Source: Narthecium ossifragum (Eukaryota > Streptophyta > Magnoliopsida > Dioscoreales > Nartheciaceae). From it: DNA of 64,000 bases. Below the pieces are notes generated by a model. That model made no database searches. It had not been told where the DNA came from and saw only the letters and a list, made by a program, of their open reading frames with translations. Numbering within the stretch: the stretch's first letter is position 1; each line of letters starts with the position of its first letter. This document shows positions 32,990-45,848 of this stretch, in pieces. The position numbers and the translations under genes are program-made. Location of the stretch: NCBI GenBank assembly GCA_963920575.1, contig OY986963.1:9276896-9340895 (forward strand), in the 5' to 3' direction.

Positions 32990-34385
32990 CTTCTACTAGA
33001 TTCTATTTCCTCTTCTTTAGCCATTTTATGTTAAGATGAGCCCTTTTATTATTTATTTTTATTATTAGATGTTCCAAAAAAAGAAGAGGAAGCACTTTTT
33101 AGATGAGCACAACAGGATGTCAGATTTTTGTAGTGAGAAATAGAAAATAAAGATAATGTATAAAAAAGCTCTTCAAGCCCACATGAATGGAATTCTTTAA
33201 TAAAAAAAACTACATTATAATCATTTTAAAGCTAAGTTTTACGTTTTGAATTTAAAAGTTAATTAGATTTCACGTCCTGATACAAGTTCACCATTAAAAA
33301 AGTAAATAAGGTTTTGCAAAAAATCAACCAAGGCTTTAGCCTCGGGGTTCAAACAATTACAAAACAAAAATAGAAAGCGGCGATCCCCATATTTGGAGGA
33401 AGTCAAAGTCAACCAAAGGTTACGTAACAACCGGATTTGCGCCTAATAAATAGGTGCATCCCCGGCGGATTTGACCTAACCAAATGAATGTTTTATAGTC
33501 TCAATAAAACTTATCATATACTTAAACCTAACCCACTTACAGATGCCTCCTAGAGAAGAACCCTAATCAATACACCTGCTCTGCTGTTTATCCCGCTTCC
33601 CAATCCACCCATCTATATTTTTTCTTTCCCAATTCTAAAGCCAATCTAACTCTCTCAAGTCTCAACTCAACATCAAAGTAGTTAAAGCCATCCATTGCAA
33701 TATGAAAACCTATTAAAATAGAGAGGTTTGGACCACATGTGTGGTCTCAAAGGTAGATAGCTAGCTAGCTTCCCCCCGAGTTAAAAAAGATTTGGAACAT
33801 GGGTTGTTTCTTGGACCACATTTGATTGCCATGAGAATGAGAATAGGAGTGGTAATGGATGTGGGAATGAGAATGGAGATGAAACAGTGACCATTTGGCA
33901 TGTTCAGGAAGTAGAACTTGAATGTTACTAGTAAGTGTTAGGTATACATGATGAATATGCGCATTAAAATACCAAGATATCATTTTCCTTTAACATCATA
34001 GGTTTATAAATATATTAGTTTGTACATACATCAAAATAAGAAAAGCATGCTTAAGATTCATCGCTCAATAGCACTATAATATATCATCGATCATATGAGG
34101 AGAGGTGTGGAATAATAAGATTTAATTGATTCTATAGTTAGAGTTAATCCAATCAAAATGGTGGTTATAATTAATGAAGTGTAGAAATGATATTTAATAA
34201 ATTCCAGCATTCCATGAAGAAGAAAACATTAGTTTATGATCATTAAAATTGGGAATTTATATTTCACTCAAACACGAGAACTCTAATTCAGGACTCAACC
34301 CTTTTTCAAAATGCTAGTGGAATTGGAGTTCAATTAGTTTATATATAACTTCCCTTGTGATAATAATGATGTATGTTATGTAATC
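32990..34385. other. Intergenic, AT-rich, no gene seen
   Basis: No conserved frame, RNA gene or clear transposon end was found. A Met/Gly/Asn-type degenerate GGAATGAGAATGG repeat occurs near 33825-33890. Confidence 0.5.
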
Positions 34386-34432
34386 CATGGCAATGGCAAT
34401 GGCAATGGCAATGGCAATGGCAATGGCAATGC
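34386..34432. repeat. (ATGGCA)n microsatellite
   Basis: About seven and a half perfect copies of a six-base unit. The Met-Ala or His-Cys open frames through it are artefacts of the repeat. Confidence 0.95.
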
Positions 34433-35036
34433 CACGCGTCTCTTTGTTCAACGGCCGCTTTGGTATTATAATTAACGAGAAGAGTCAGCGGATTGGCGGA
34501 AAATATGGGAGCGTGGTGCATTTTAATTACTCGATCCACGGGGTAACAAGTGGGACGGCTTCCCTTTCTTTATAATAAATTAAAAAATTGGTGGTTTTGA
34601 CTGTGAATCTTTTAGCTGGTAGTATCCGGATTCTGATTTTGGAACCTTCACTTCTTCCGGCTTAAGCCGTGTGGGGCCAGGGACGGCAATGGGACGAGTT
34701 GGGACCGATTTTTCCTAAGTCTACTCTGATCTCATTAAATTAAAATCTCAACCATTTGGCCCATGAAAGAAGAATTATAGAAAAGAAATTTAGAATTTTT
34801 TAATGGATTAACGAATCTGTATTTATATCATAGAAAAATAATCTTAGTTTTTGTATTGTGAGTGTCCCCGTATGATTTAGTTGGCTGGTTTGTTTATTGC
34901 ACTTATATAATTCCGCCCCCATTAATCTAAAAAATATCATGTTATATTCTCCCATTGTCGTCCCCGAATTTTGGGGTTTAGTGGCCAATGAACCTTCTCT
35001 CGACCAATCGGCTAGTAGTAGATGTGGCTAAAATAT

Positions 35037-35386
35037 GGATTCGTTTGTTCCGTGGTATTATAAATGAGATATGATTAGTAATCTGATGGACCCCATTTTA
35101 TCTCATGTGTTGGTGTGATTTTTGACATGGGATAAATAATCCTATTGGGACTCCATATCCCTTCTACATGGGATAAAATAATCCCATGAGATAAGATCTA
35201 TTGGATTAAAAAATAAAAATATTTAAATATTTAATTAAATCTTCTCCCACCTTATCCTTTGTCTTACCAAACATGAGAGAAGAGTTTAACCCCTCACATC
35301 ATCTCCCGGGAGAATATCTCCCAGAATACAATCTCCCGGGAGATTATATCCACCCATATCATGTCCCACGAAACAAACATGGCCTA
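35037..35386. mobile_element. MITE, about 350 bp
   Basis: The ends ATTCGTTTGTTCCGTGGTATTATA and the complement of TATCATGTCCCACGAAACAAACATGG form terminal inverted repeats. The interior has several TCTCATGGGAT and CTCCCGGGAGAT sub-terminal inverted motifs and no coding capacity. Confidence 0.7.
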
Positions 35387-35599
35387 TGTGTTTAGTACCT
35401 GAAGTTTCTCACAAATTTTGATGTAGTTCATCATCTACTTTAAAAAGTTCAATCATAGTCACTAAGCTTTTCGAATCGCTCTTATTACGTACCTCCTCCG
35501 TTCATGCGACGTCCACTGACCTAACAGCAGAGGCTAATTTTGACAAATTTGACCTATTTTTATTGTGACCTATTTTTGATGTCCACTGACCTAAAGGCA

Positions 35600-35905
35600 G
35601 ATGTCAAGGTGTCTTAAAGTAGGGAGGGAGAAGACGATGGTGGGGAAGCCGCCGAAGAGGAGGACGTTGTTGCTAACGTCGAGCTCGAAGAGGATGGTGA
35701 GGTGGCAAAAGGAGTTCGGTATGGTGCTGTAGGACCTGTTTGAGTTGAGGTGGAAGAGGGTGAGGGCGATGAGGAGGCCAAGGTCGTCCGAAAGGTTGCC
35801 GAAGACGTTGTTGCGGTTGATGTCGATGACGCTGATGGTGGTGATGTGGGGGCTGACGCACGACCCACCTCCACCTCCACCTCTGGTGAACCCATCACCG
35901 TCGAA
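35600..35905 (-). pseudogene. Leucine-rich-repeat extensin (LRX) fragment
   Basis: The minus frame reads VIDINRNNVFGNLSDDLGLL, then LTLFHLNSNRSYSTIPNSF and LFELDVSNN, continuing GGFPTIVFSLPTLRHLD. This is the LRR core of plant LRX cell-wall proteins (IDLNHADIAG.LP.ELGLL.DLALFHLNSNRFCG.IP.SF..L.LLFELDVSNNR.VG.FP.VVLSLPSLKYLDLRFN). Signal peptide, further repeats and the extensin tail are absent. Several conserved residues have changed (FCG to SYS). It is a captured fragment. Confidence 0.78.
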
Positions 35906-36293
35906 CCCTCTCCTCTCCACTATCTTCTCTTTCCGACAGACTCAACTCGAGACCCGAGTCCCTCCACCTCCAAGGCGCCCGACCCCCGATCTCACCCCCC
36001 ATCGAAACCCCAATGCCTAACGACGCCAACCACGGCTCCTCGTAGCCGTCGAGATTGTGTCTCGCCGCCCTCTACCACCACCACATCGGCAACGATCTCG
36101 AGCTCAGCCCGGAGGCGTCTTACCCACCTTACTTAGATCCCGGGCTTGACCATCTTCGCCCAAGAATAGTTGCCGTGTCGGGGCATCAACCAGCTGGCAG
36201 TGGTGTTAGGGGGATTCTGCAGGTTGACACAAGTGGGTCCTTACACGTATGAGTTCGAGGTGACGGCGTTGCCAGCGCCGCCGAGGTAATACG

Positions 36294-37118
36294 TTATGTT
36301 CTTTGTGCATGATGGAGAGAGCGCGAACACGTACAAGTAGAGCGGCACCCCCCAGCTTCATCGCGCGTCCCCTTCGCCTCCGCCCCCATCTCCATCAGGT
36401 TCCCGTTGTACTTCCTCACGGTGTCGACTGTCGAGCCCGTCTCGTCCTCGTCCCCATATGAAGGCCAGCATGTCTCTAAAACCCTAACCACTATCGAATT
36501 CGTCGACGCCCCTCCCGCCGCCGCGATGGCGGCAGACACCACAACCACCTATGTGTGGAGCATGTTCTGGTAGTTTAGCTTGGATACATGGTCGGTGATC
36601 CCCGAATTAGGTTCTCCTAGCACATAGGCGAGGGGGACTCCCTTGACGTCGGCCTTGTAGGCAAAATAGGGGTAAGCGTTGATGAAGAAGGGAGATCCAA
36701 TTTTAGCATGGAAATCGAGAAGGGGGCATATGTACGGGATGAGTTCCTTCCAGAAGGCAGTGGCGGATGGCGGGTAGGATGCACTGAGTATGCCAAGATT
36801 GTGGGCGGTGGTGACGAATACCTGCCGGTCGAGGACGAGGGTGACGAGAGTGGCGTGGAAGGATTGCATGGTGGGGAGTAGATTCTTAGCGACGGAGGTA
36901 TCGTTGGAAGTGAGAACCTCATTGCCGACAGTGAAGGCGGCAATCTTCATGGACGGCATTGAAGGAGCTAAGCAGAGCAGAGGCAGTGACGCCGATGGAG
37001 TGGGGAGGTTGTTGGCAACCTGGCTGTTGTTGATGCCCACGGGAGAAGAAGGCGTCACGGTGGACCCCATTAGTCCCATGAGGAGGAGCAGCAGTATTAG
37101 GAGGAGGACGGCCACCAT
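36294..37118 (-). pseudogene. GH17 glucan endo-1,3-beta-glucosidase fragment
   Basis: A minus-strand frame from 37118 has a signal-peptide-like start (MVAVLLLILLLLLMGLMG), then QVANNLPTPSASLPLL, a jump, and IAAFTVGNEVLTSNDTS, FVTTAHNLGILSASYPPSA, ICPLLDFHAKIGSPFFINAYPYFAYKAD and NYQNMLHT. After a stop or shift at 36549 it continues VRVLETCWPSYGDEDETGS and VRKYNGNL. This is the plant GH17 family, secreted enzymes that cut cell-wall or callose beta-1,3-glucan. NE (acid/base) and the E of the ETGWPS-like motif (nucleophile) are still present, but about 70 residues after ANNLP are deleted and the frame is broken. Confidence 0.82.
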
Positions 37119-37379
37119 TGCTTCGGCCTAGCCGCCGTCCTCGCTGGGCAACTCAACCAGGAAGAAGAGAGCAAGAGAAGGAAGAGGATGAAGAAGGAGA
37201 TGATTAGTCAAAATTAATTAAAATTGGTTCAATTTGATCGATTCATAACCAGTTCAATTGAGTCGCCGTTAAATCGGTCGACGCATGGATTGAGGTACGT
37301 AATAAATCCGGTTTGAAAAGTTTAGGGACTCTAATCGAACTTTTTAAAGTACAGGTACTGCGTGAAAATTTGTCAGCAT

Positions 37380-38198
37380 GACCAGATGCATGCTTCAGCC
37401 AAGTAGATCTTTATTGTACATGATACTTTTCACCATAAGTTATGATAAAAGGCTCAGGTAATAAAAAGTATTCTTTGAAAGTTAATATTATCTTATTATT
37501 GGCCACACACACACAGATGGTGATGATAATAACTTATACAGCCTGATTTCAATCTTTCATGTTGTTAATTTAGTCATTCTCAATATTGCAACTTGGGCTG
37601 ATTATTATTATTATTTCTCTGTGGTGATATAACAAATTGCCGTATATCATCCCCTCTCAAGGAGTAGATGATATCATATTTTATTTATAGTAATTCTTTA
37701 GATGTTATCCATGTAATTTACTTATTTATAAAATTTAAGTCTATGATTCAAACTCATGACCTCAGACATGATGTCACAAGCAAGCATTTTTTTTTCTTTC
37801 CTTAGACGAGCCAAACAGGCTAGTGGGTTGCATCAAAACCCTGGATAGGGAACATGGTCCGACCTAGGGCCGTCCCCCGGTACAGAATCCTAACCATCAC
37901 ATAGGCCTCCCTAATTCTATGTAAATATGGCTTGGTTATACATAAATGTGATGCAAGACAAAGAAAAGGTCCACATGTATTATCCAACCTATCAAGCAAC
38001 TATGAGAGATGGTGTCATGGTGATGCTAAATATTAGCCAAGCTTCCATTTTTTACTAAATTTAACAGAAATCGTAACACAGCAACTTTGCCTTCTTGATT
38101 TTTGTTTACAAAGTATACAAACAAAAAGTTTCAAATTAAAACAAGGATTACCATAATTATTAAAATAATGATCATCTATAAATCAAATTTGGCAATTT
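37380..38198. other. Intergenic region upstream of the kinase gene, no gene seen
   Basis: This holds AT-rich sequence with a short (AC)n run near 37505 and the first copy (about 38104-38185) of an 85-bp direct repeat. Nothing coding was recognised. Confidence 0.5.
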
Positions 38199-38480
38199 TT
38201 GAATGTTTGGTGTGGGGTTAGTTTTTTTCGGGTTAATGAGGTTAAGGGATTTCGAGGTTAACTTATTTTGGGTATAGCAAAAAGTAGAGTGGTGGTGGTA
38301 ACTTGAATAGGGATAAAATAGTAATTATTACTTTTTATGTTTGAGGATAAGTGTAAGAATAAGGGATGTTAACGGGGTTATTTGTTGTTGTTTTTTAAAC
38401 AAAGTATACCAAACATAAAGTTTCAAATTAAAACGGGGATTACCGGAATTGTATTAAAATAATAGTCATATATAGATCGA
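38104..38480. repeat. 85-bp direct repeat flanking a MITE-like insert in the kinase promoter
   Basis: About 38104-38185 and 38397-38480 are close copies (ACAAAGTATACMAAACAWAAAG, TTTCAAATTAAAACRRGGATTACC, AAAATAATRRTCATCTATA). Between them, 38199-38417 is a MITE-like piece with ends TGTTTGGTGTGGGGTTA and TATACCAAACAT. A TATA-like motif (CATATATAGAT, about 38467) lies in the second copy, 135 bp before the kinase start codon. Confidence 0.65.
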
Positions 38481-38603
38481 GTAACAGCTTCCAGAATTCC
38501 ATTAACACGGCAATAACGGATCCGATTTCCAAATCGAGGTCTCTCTCTCTCGACCTTCTCGCTCCGGTTTGACCCGCTCGATCCGATTTGAGGGCGGAGG
38601 GCG

Positions 38604-41600
38604 ATGGGCGTCTGCTACGGCAAAGCCATCCCTCCCACGGCGGCCGGCGAGGAGTCGCCGCCGCCGTCTTCCGAGGTGCCCAACGGCTACGCAGCCCCGG
38701 CTGCCGGCACCCCTGCCCGCCAGAAGCCGGCCGCGACACCGTCTCGGTCTTCCGCAGCTGCGGCGAGCCCGTGGACAAGCCCGTACCCCCATGGCATCGG
38801 CGCTGCCACGTCCCCTTCCCCGTCTCCGTCCCCCGCGCGCTCCACCCCCCGCCGCCGCTTCTTCCGGCGGCCTTTCCCGCCGCCGTCCCCGGCGAAGCAT
38901 ATAAAAGCGTCGCTCGCGAAACGGCAGGGGCCGCCCAAGGAGGGTCCTATCCCGGAGGATGGCACCACCGGGGACGAAGCGGAGACGAGGTCGTTGGATA
39001 AGAGCTTTGGCTACGGGAAGAACTTTGGGGCCAAGTATGAGCTCGGGAAGGAGGTGGGGAGGGGGCATTTTGGGCATACGTGCTCAGCTAGGGCCAAGAA
39101 GGGGGAGATCAAGGGGCAGCCCGTCGCCGTCAAGATCATCTCGAAAGCTAAGGTGCGGTGGTATGTCCGTCCAAGAGGGCATTTTTGTTATTGCTTTTCT
39201 TTCTTTCGCACAAAAAAAAAACGATTCTTTTTATCTGTGTGCGGTTTGACCTCTGGTATTGCTACCTCTTGGGAAGCATAACAGCTGTGGCCGCTGTAGG
39301 AGTATGTCTTTAGCAACACTTCATACCCTTAAATGATTGATTGATCTTGTAAGTTGTTCTATGAGTTGTTATCGTTAGATCCTATGTGACTGCTCTTGTG
39401 ATTTTTAGTCAAAATTAAGGCTGCAAAAACTTTTTTTTTTAATTATCTTTTTCTGAGCCTTTTGCAGACAAATTGTATCGATGTGTTTAAAGGCTAAGTG
39501 TTTTCTGATTGAGCACTCATACATAACAAGGATTGGAGTTGTCCTATATATTGTTTTGCAAAGTTATGCAAATCTCGAGCAGAGGCTGAAAGATATGACC
39601 TGGTCATTTCCTAGTGTTTCAAGGCCTGTTCCTCTATGACGTTTCTAATGAGTTCAGGCAACGGGATAATGGGTTTTAGCTCTGAAACTGGGTTAAGTCT
39701 CTGTTTTTTTTAGATCAGGGACATGATTTGTCAATTTTGGATTGATTATCTTGCAACCAATGAACTCCTACCAGATTGAAGTAAGGACATTCCTTTACAT
39801 CAGAATTGAGACCGAGTTGAGCAAGGAGTCTGGACTTCAGAGATGATTTTGTACTTACCTATCTAGTTTGACCACCTCTTATATAAGCGAATATCGTGAC
39901 TTTACCTTGTTGTAGCCCACTACTTAGCTTTAAGAAAGTAGAACATGGAAGCTACTATGTTAATTGGTCCTATCAATCAGTCTTTTGGGTTTTAAATCTA
40001 TCGTAGCTAACATGTGAGCCCTTCAATTCCTACTGTTGTGATGCCTCTACATTAAGCAGAGACAGGACTGGTTATCTGAAGTCAGCTAAGAAAGAGCATA
40101 ACATGGATATTGCTGAAGGAAAGAGTTGAGCAAGATGTGTGCCAACTAGAAAAACAAAAAACTCCAATTTAAAAGTTATAATATGTGATGTATGATTATT
40201 ATGTTTGATTTTATTCTCACTCTTTTCAACAGATGACAACAGCAATATCAATTGAAGATGTTCGTAGGGAGGTGAAGATTTTGAAAGCTTTATCTGGTCA
40301 TGCTAACCTTGTCAAATTTTATGATGCATGTGAAGATTCCCTGAATGTCTACATTGTTATGGAGTACGTTCTCATCACCATTCTCTTTTATTTTATTGCA
40401 GTTGTAGCTTCCTGTGAAAGCTATTTTGGCTGACACTTTACAATATCTTCTAAACTCATTTGGATGTTTATTCTTATCAGACTATGTGAAGGCGGGGAAT
40501 TATTAGATAGGATTCTATCCAGGTAATTTGAACAAATTTTGTTCAGGCATCCGAAGAGATGTATATTGTAGAGAAAGACTATCCTTGACATGCATGCTTT
40601 GTGTTTCTATAGAGGCGGAAGGTACACTGAGGAAGACGCAAAAGTAATAGTCGTCCAGATCTTGCGTGTTGTTGCGTTTTGCCATCTTCAGGGTGTCGTG
40701 CATCGTGATTTAAAACCAGAGGTCTGACTCATGCACTTGCCATTGTACGCATTTCTTTTGTTGATTTTTGCTTTATCAATTTTGTTTTGAAAACAATGGT
40801 TTTTTGAGCTCATTCTGCTGCTGATACCATTTACTCTTAAAATCTTGGCAGAATTTTCTGTTCATCACTAGAGATGAAAACTCATCTATGAAGCTTATTG
40901 ATTTTGGTCTTTCTGATTTTATCAGACCAGGTATTGGAATCTCCTAGAGATTGTGTCTACTATCAATTAAGGTTATAAATTTGTTGCTTTTTTTGTTTTG
41001 TCTTTTACCAGAGACTATGTTCTGTGGTTAGAGAAACATAAGCATAATATCACATTGGGATTGAAGTTTCTTGGTTTAACTTGTTGTTTTTCACCTTTTT
41101 TATGATTATCTCTGTCTTAGGGATGTCATTGTTTGGTAGTTAAAGTTGCTTTAATTTTATATCCTGTTCATTTTTTATCTTCATCTTGGTTTTAAGAGTT
41201 GCATATCATGTCTTGACATATGTAATATTCCTTAAACTTTTGGATCCTCTGTAACCAAGACTGCTGGAAGGGATGGCATCAGCCTTAACCCAATTTATGT
41301 TATATGCGTATAAGTGGGATGCGAGGTTACAGATTACACCTTATCCATGGACCTTTTCTACTAGCTGGCACATGTGTCAGCCTATTCTCATTGTCGAGTA
41401 TGATATCTAATACTTCTAAGTCATTTTTGCTTTGTCCATGTTGATGTATTTAATCAAGTATAGCTCCAGTGCTTTTGAGAGTTCTGCTGTAGTTTAGAGG
41501 AGAGCTAGGACATGAAGGTGCTTTCAGAGAAACGATGTTGGTTATGAGTGGTCTGGGTGACTACTGCAAGCTAGTCATTGAATGTGCATATCAAGACTTA

Positions 41601-44600
41601 TGTTTAGAAAGCAATATGCTGTTTGTTGTCGAGATAACATTGTGTGTTTAATACTCATCTTATGAAGTGTCACAGCCTGTCTGACATGTAGTCTATAAGA
41701 TTGTAATGTATGTCGACCACTATTTGGGTATAACATCTCATATTAAGGTTTTGTTTTTACGTGATAAGTCTCTTTGGTTTTTGGTTAGGGTTTAGCTTAC
41801 AATTTCATATTTAAGGTTCTATGAATAAACAGCAAGAAGAATACAATGTGTCTCTCCTCTTGGTCCTTATTTCATGTCGCTTATTAATTTCATCATTATC
41901 AAGGTGCAAAGCAAAGACATTCTACTTGCTCTGCAGTGCGGGATAGACAACATTAAAGATACTTTTCGCCATATTCCTAGAAGTTAATAATTGCATAGTT
42001 TGTTCCTTTCCATTCTTCCCCAGAAGTGACTAACGTTTTTACCTGATAATTTCTTTCTGAGTCATCTGATACTCATTTTGGTTTTCATTGGATAATTTGG
42101 TTATACACCAGGTACATTAGGTTAATATCAACCAATACATGTGTTTTCTATATCTAACATGATATGTTACTTTTGTCTATATAGAGATTTCATCATACTG
42201 ATCTATCTATGAATGTTGCTACTGTTACTACTGTTTATGCTGAATTTTTGGTTTTATTTGTCAAGCAGGAGGCTTAATACCTTCCTTTTGTTGCAGATGA
42301 AAGGCTTAATGATATTGTCGGCAGTGCATACTATGTTGCTCCTGAGGTCTTGCATCGATCATACAGTCTGGAAGCAGACATTTGGAGTATCGGCGTCATT
42401 ACATATATTTTATTATGTGGCAGTAGACCCTTTTGGGCTCGTACAGAATCAGGAATCTTTCGGGCTGTTCTAAGAGCAGATCCCAATTTTGATGACCCAC
42501 CTTGGCCTGTGGTTTCTCCAGAGGCTAAAGATTTTGTGAGAAGGCTTTTGAATAAAGACTACAGGAAAAGGATGACTGCTGCACAGGCTCTCAGTAAGTC
42601 TCCAGTTTCATATTTTTTCGTCTAGTACGAAACTGGGTCTAGTACTTGACTCAAAGTTTCATACTTTGTTGTTCATTATATTGGTGTTAGATCCATGCAT
42701 ATGATCTCCCACTTACTTCCCCGCCCATTATATGCAAAATTTTCCAGTTGTAACTGCACTTTTTAATTTTTGGATTCTATGCAAGCAGATGTTCAAACAT
42801 CGGTTGATTCTTTTAATTCTTTGTGAAATTGCTAAATTTGATTGTAACAATAATCACTGTGGTTGCAGCACACCCATGGTTGCGAGATGAGCAGGGGCCA
42901 GTTCCTCTAGACATGATAATCTTCAAGTTACTAAAAACATACCTTCGGGCCAGTCCTTTCAAACGTGGAGCATTAAAGGTTCGAGTTTTTCCTCTATGAT
43001 GTAATCTTGTGTACTATAGTATTGACACATTCCAAATATTCGTTTTAGCTGGGATTTTTTTTATCCTTATTTAAAATTTTCACCTTCAAATTTTATTTTT
43101 TTGATTATTTATCTCCCTGTGATTATTGATTTGTATATTGTTGTTGCTGCTATGCTATTACATGTACTCTTATGCGGATGCCACTGTGCCAGAGTGATGA
43201 CATATGAGGCATTGTATATACCTACAAGGACTATTGAATAGAATTGCAATATAATCTATCCTTTCATGGAGTTATATGACTGCATTCAAGTTATATGACT
43301 GCATTCAACCTCCCATGTGCACATTAAAGTACAAACTAGTGAAATATAACATGGCATACAATGGAAAGTTTGGGAGCAGGTTTTTTATGAATACAGCAAC
43401 TTATCGATATAACAACTTGACATGCATTTCATGCAATCATTGACTTCATTACTTGTCAATGTTCATCCTTAAAACTTTCATGCTTATAACATATTTGTAA
43501 GCAAGGTGGACAGCTTGAAATCTTAACATTTAAAGTTTTGTCTGATCATATATTATGAACTTGCTTGTGAGAGATTAAACTGTCAATCCCACAGTTCTTT
43601 CTTGGTGTATGGTGCTTGTGTTCTGAAAGCTCTATTATCTGTGGCTCCTGAACTCTTTGCTCCTTAATTTACAGGCTCTTTCCAAGGCTTTAACAGAAGA
43701 TGAGCTTTTTAACCTTCGGTCCCAGTACATGTTACTGGAACCTAATAAAGACGGGCGTGTCTCTCTTGAAAACTTTCGCATGGTTTGTTTTACTTTCTCA
43801 ACCTCTTTAAATCTATTATTTAATTGGGTATGGGAGTTATTAGAGAGAGTTTGAAGGTGTTGGTCTATATGCACATAAACCTCACATATCCTGTTATAAT
43901 ATACCATGCCATATATGATGTACTTTATCATATGTAATGGTCCAAAATATCTAAGATTTAATGTCACATATACACTAGCAGAAGGGTTAAGTTTTTCTTT
44001 CACGCACGAATCAATGTGATTTTTATGAATTACTTGCAGGCCCTTTTGCGAAATGCAACCGAGGCTATGAAGGAGTCTAGGGTTCCTGACATCTTGAATT
44101 CGGTGAGCCATTGACTAATGCTTTATGGTTCAACTCTCATTTTGTTAGAGCCTTATGCATATTCTGATCCTAGATTCTTTCGTGGCTTAGTGCTTTCATT
44201 ATCAGGTTTTGAGCATCATATTTGGTTAATTTGGGTGATCTTCTAATATGATCTAGCTACTTCTATTTTGGAGTAGTTTCACTAAGTGCCTTCCAGGTTC
44301 ACTAATTCTAATAGTTCCATTGCACAGACAGTTAAGAAACATGATTTTCCCTAATCCAGGCCGCTATTGAGTGCTTTCCCTTCCCTCCTTTTTTCCAGTT
44401 AAAGCTTAAGTGGGTTTGTTGATGAGTTCTAAAGAATGTTCTACTTGCTAGCTTGCTATTGTGTTCTCTATGGTCTTGTTGCTGCAAGCTGAATAATTAT
44501 AGGCTCGAGTGGAGCTTAAGAGCCTTTGATGATCCTAACCCTGGCATGGCCAGAGGTTAATTGGCACTTGTGGCAGCTTTTATATATTTGTGTTGGATTT

Positions 44601-45848
44601 CCTTAATTTCCTTTGCCAAGTGCTTCTGGTAGATGAGACTCTCAGAGCCAATATTTAGTCCTCTGAAGCTGAAGAGAGTCATACTGAAAGTAGGAAGGGT
44701 CAGGGACCTTGTTACACTTGGTATGTAGTTCAGATAAGCCAATGGAAGCCTTGGTCATGAATTATGATCATGCTGCCTAAGACTGGACTTAGTTAAGGAA
44801 AATATAATAGCTCATACCTGGGACTGATGGAGGTGTTCGAGAGTTCCCAAACCATTGGCATTAAAGCTGAAAGAATGGTTGAGGCGCTATCAAAAATCTT
44901 GCTAGTGTCCAACATAGAGCTATATATACATTTCGATACAAGATGCATTTTCATTGGGAGTAAATTGACATGATTCAGCTAGCATTTTGACTTGAGGACC
45001 AGTAACTTGTGGATATCACTCAGCATCAATGACAAAATCTGTAGCTATATGCCATTGGTGATCTTAGTTCTCTATCAGTGGTAGAGACTGCAAATCTTCT
45101 GATGAAATCCTTTCCTTTCTTTGAATTATTTCTACTCTTGAAAGGAACTTCAAAGTGGACACATCTTTTCTTTTGACAAACTGAGCCATCGGCTGGGGAA
45201 ACAAAAATACCGCCTTTTCACACAACCTAACCACAACCAAAACATTTGGAGAGAATATTTTTATTTGTTTCCATTCATGTGCTGATGGCACTTTATAGCC
45301 TTCACCTCAAGCATTTTGGAGAACTATTGTTGAGATTGAACTCATATCACCTGCCAAATTTAATCTAAAGATGCTATCTAGTGCACTCTCAGGAAGCTGA
45401 TTTGTGATCAAATCAAACTAATGGTAGCAAAAACTTGTGGGTATGCATCTCAGATGGAGGGTCTCGCATACAAAAGTATGGACTTTCAAGAGTTCTGTGC
45501 TGCGGCTATCAGCCCCTATCAGTTGGAGGCTCTGGAAGGGTGGGAGCAGATTGCAAGTACAGCTTTCGATTTTTTTGAACGCGAGGGTAACAGAGTCATT
45601 TCGGTCGAGGAACTGGCACAGGTAGCAAAACAGAGTCTAGGCTTCTTGCGTCACCTCTCGTTTTACTTTTGCCCTTCATCTTGTAGAAATTCTGACACTG
45701 TTGTTTGCAGGAGATGAACCTTGCCCCTGCAGCCTATTCCATTGTCCATGACTGGATCAGACATTCCGATGGGAAGCTTAGCTTTCTTGGGTACACCAAG
45801 TTTTTGCATGGTGTTACAATACGTAGCTCCAACACGAGACATCACTAG
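38604..45848 (+). CDS. CDPK-related protein kinase (CRK), 11 exons
   Basis: A Ser/Thr kinase of the CRK family, predicted at the plasma membrane. Exons: 38604-39152, 40233-40363, 40481-40522, 40613-40721, 40852-40930, 42297-42593, 42869-42978, 43675-43782, 44040-44102, 45454-45621, 45711-45848; all introns are GT-AG and phases agree, giving 597 aa, the normal family length. The start MGVCYGK is an N-myristoylation and palmitoylation signal. Residues 10-120 are a Ser/Pro/Ala-rich variable domain. The kinase domain begins at about 145 ([11 protein letters not shown]), with VAVKII, HRDLKPENFLF, DFGLSDF and [11 protein letters not shown]. The C-terminus (from about 445) has degenerate EF-hands ([43 protein letters not shown]), as known for CRKs, which are mostly calcium-independent. 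It ends HH-stop. The first exon is GC-rich. It is tail-to-tail with the terpene synthase. Confidence 0.95.

Larger units (their letters stand above)
35396..37378. mobile_element. Long-TIR element with captured gene fragments (Pack-MULE-like)
   Basis: The first about 120 bp (TACTTTAAAAAGTTCAATCA near 35440, to ATTACGTACCTC at 35495) are the inverted counterpart of the last about 120 bp (GAGGTACGTAATAAATCC at 37292, to AACTTTTTAAAGTACAGG at 37355). Between them lie two unrelated gene fragments, both on the minus strand, and no transposase. Long TIRs and captured host exons are typical of Pack-MULEs. A 9-bp target duplication could not be identified, so the exact ends are uncertain. Confidence 0.65.

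Noticed and set aside
34387..34575. 62-codon ORF starting with Met-Ala repeats
   Set aside because: Produced by the ATGGCA microsatellite.
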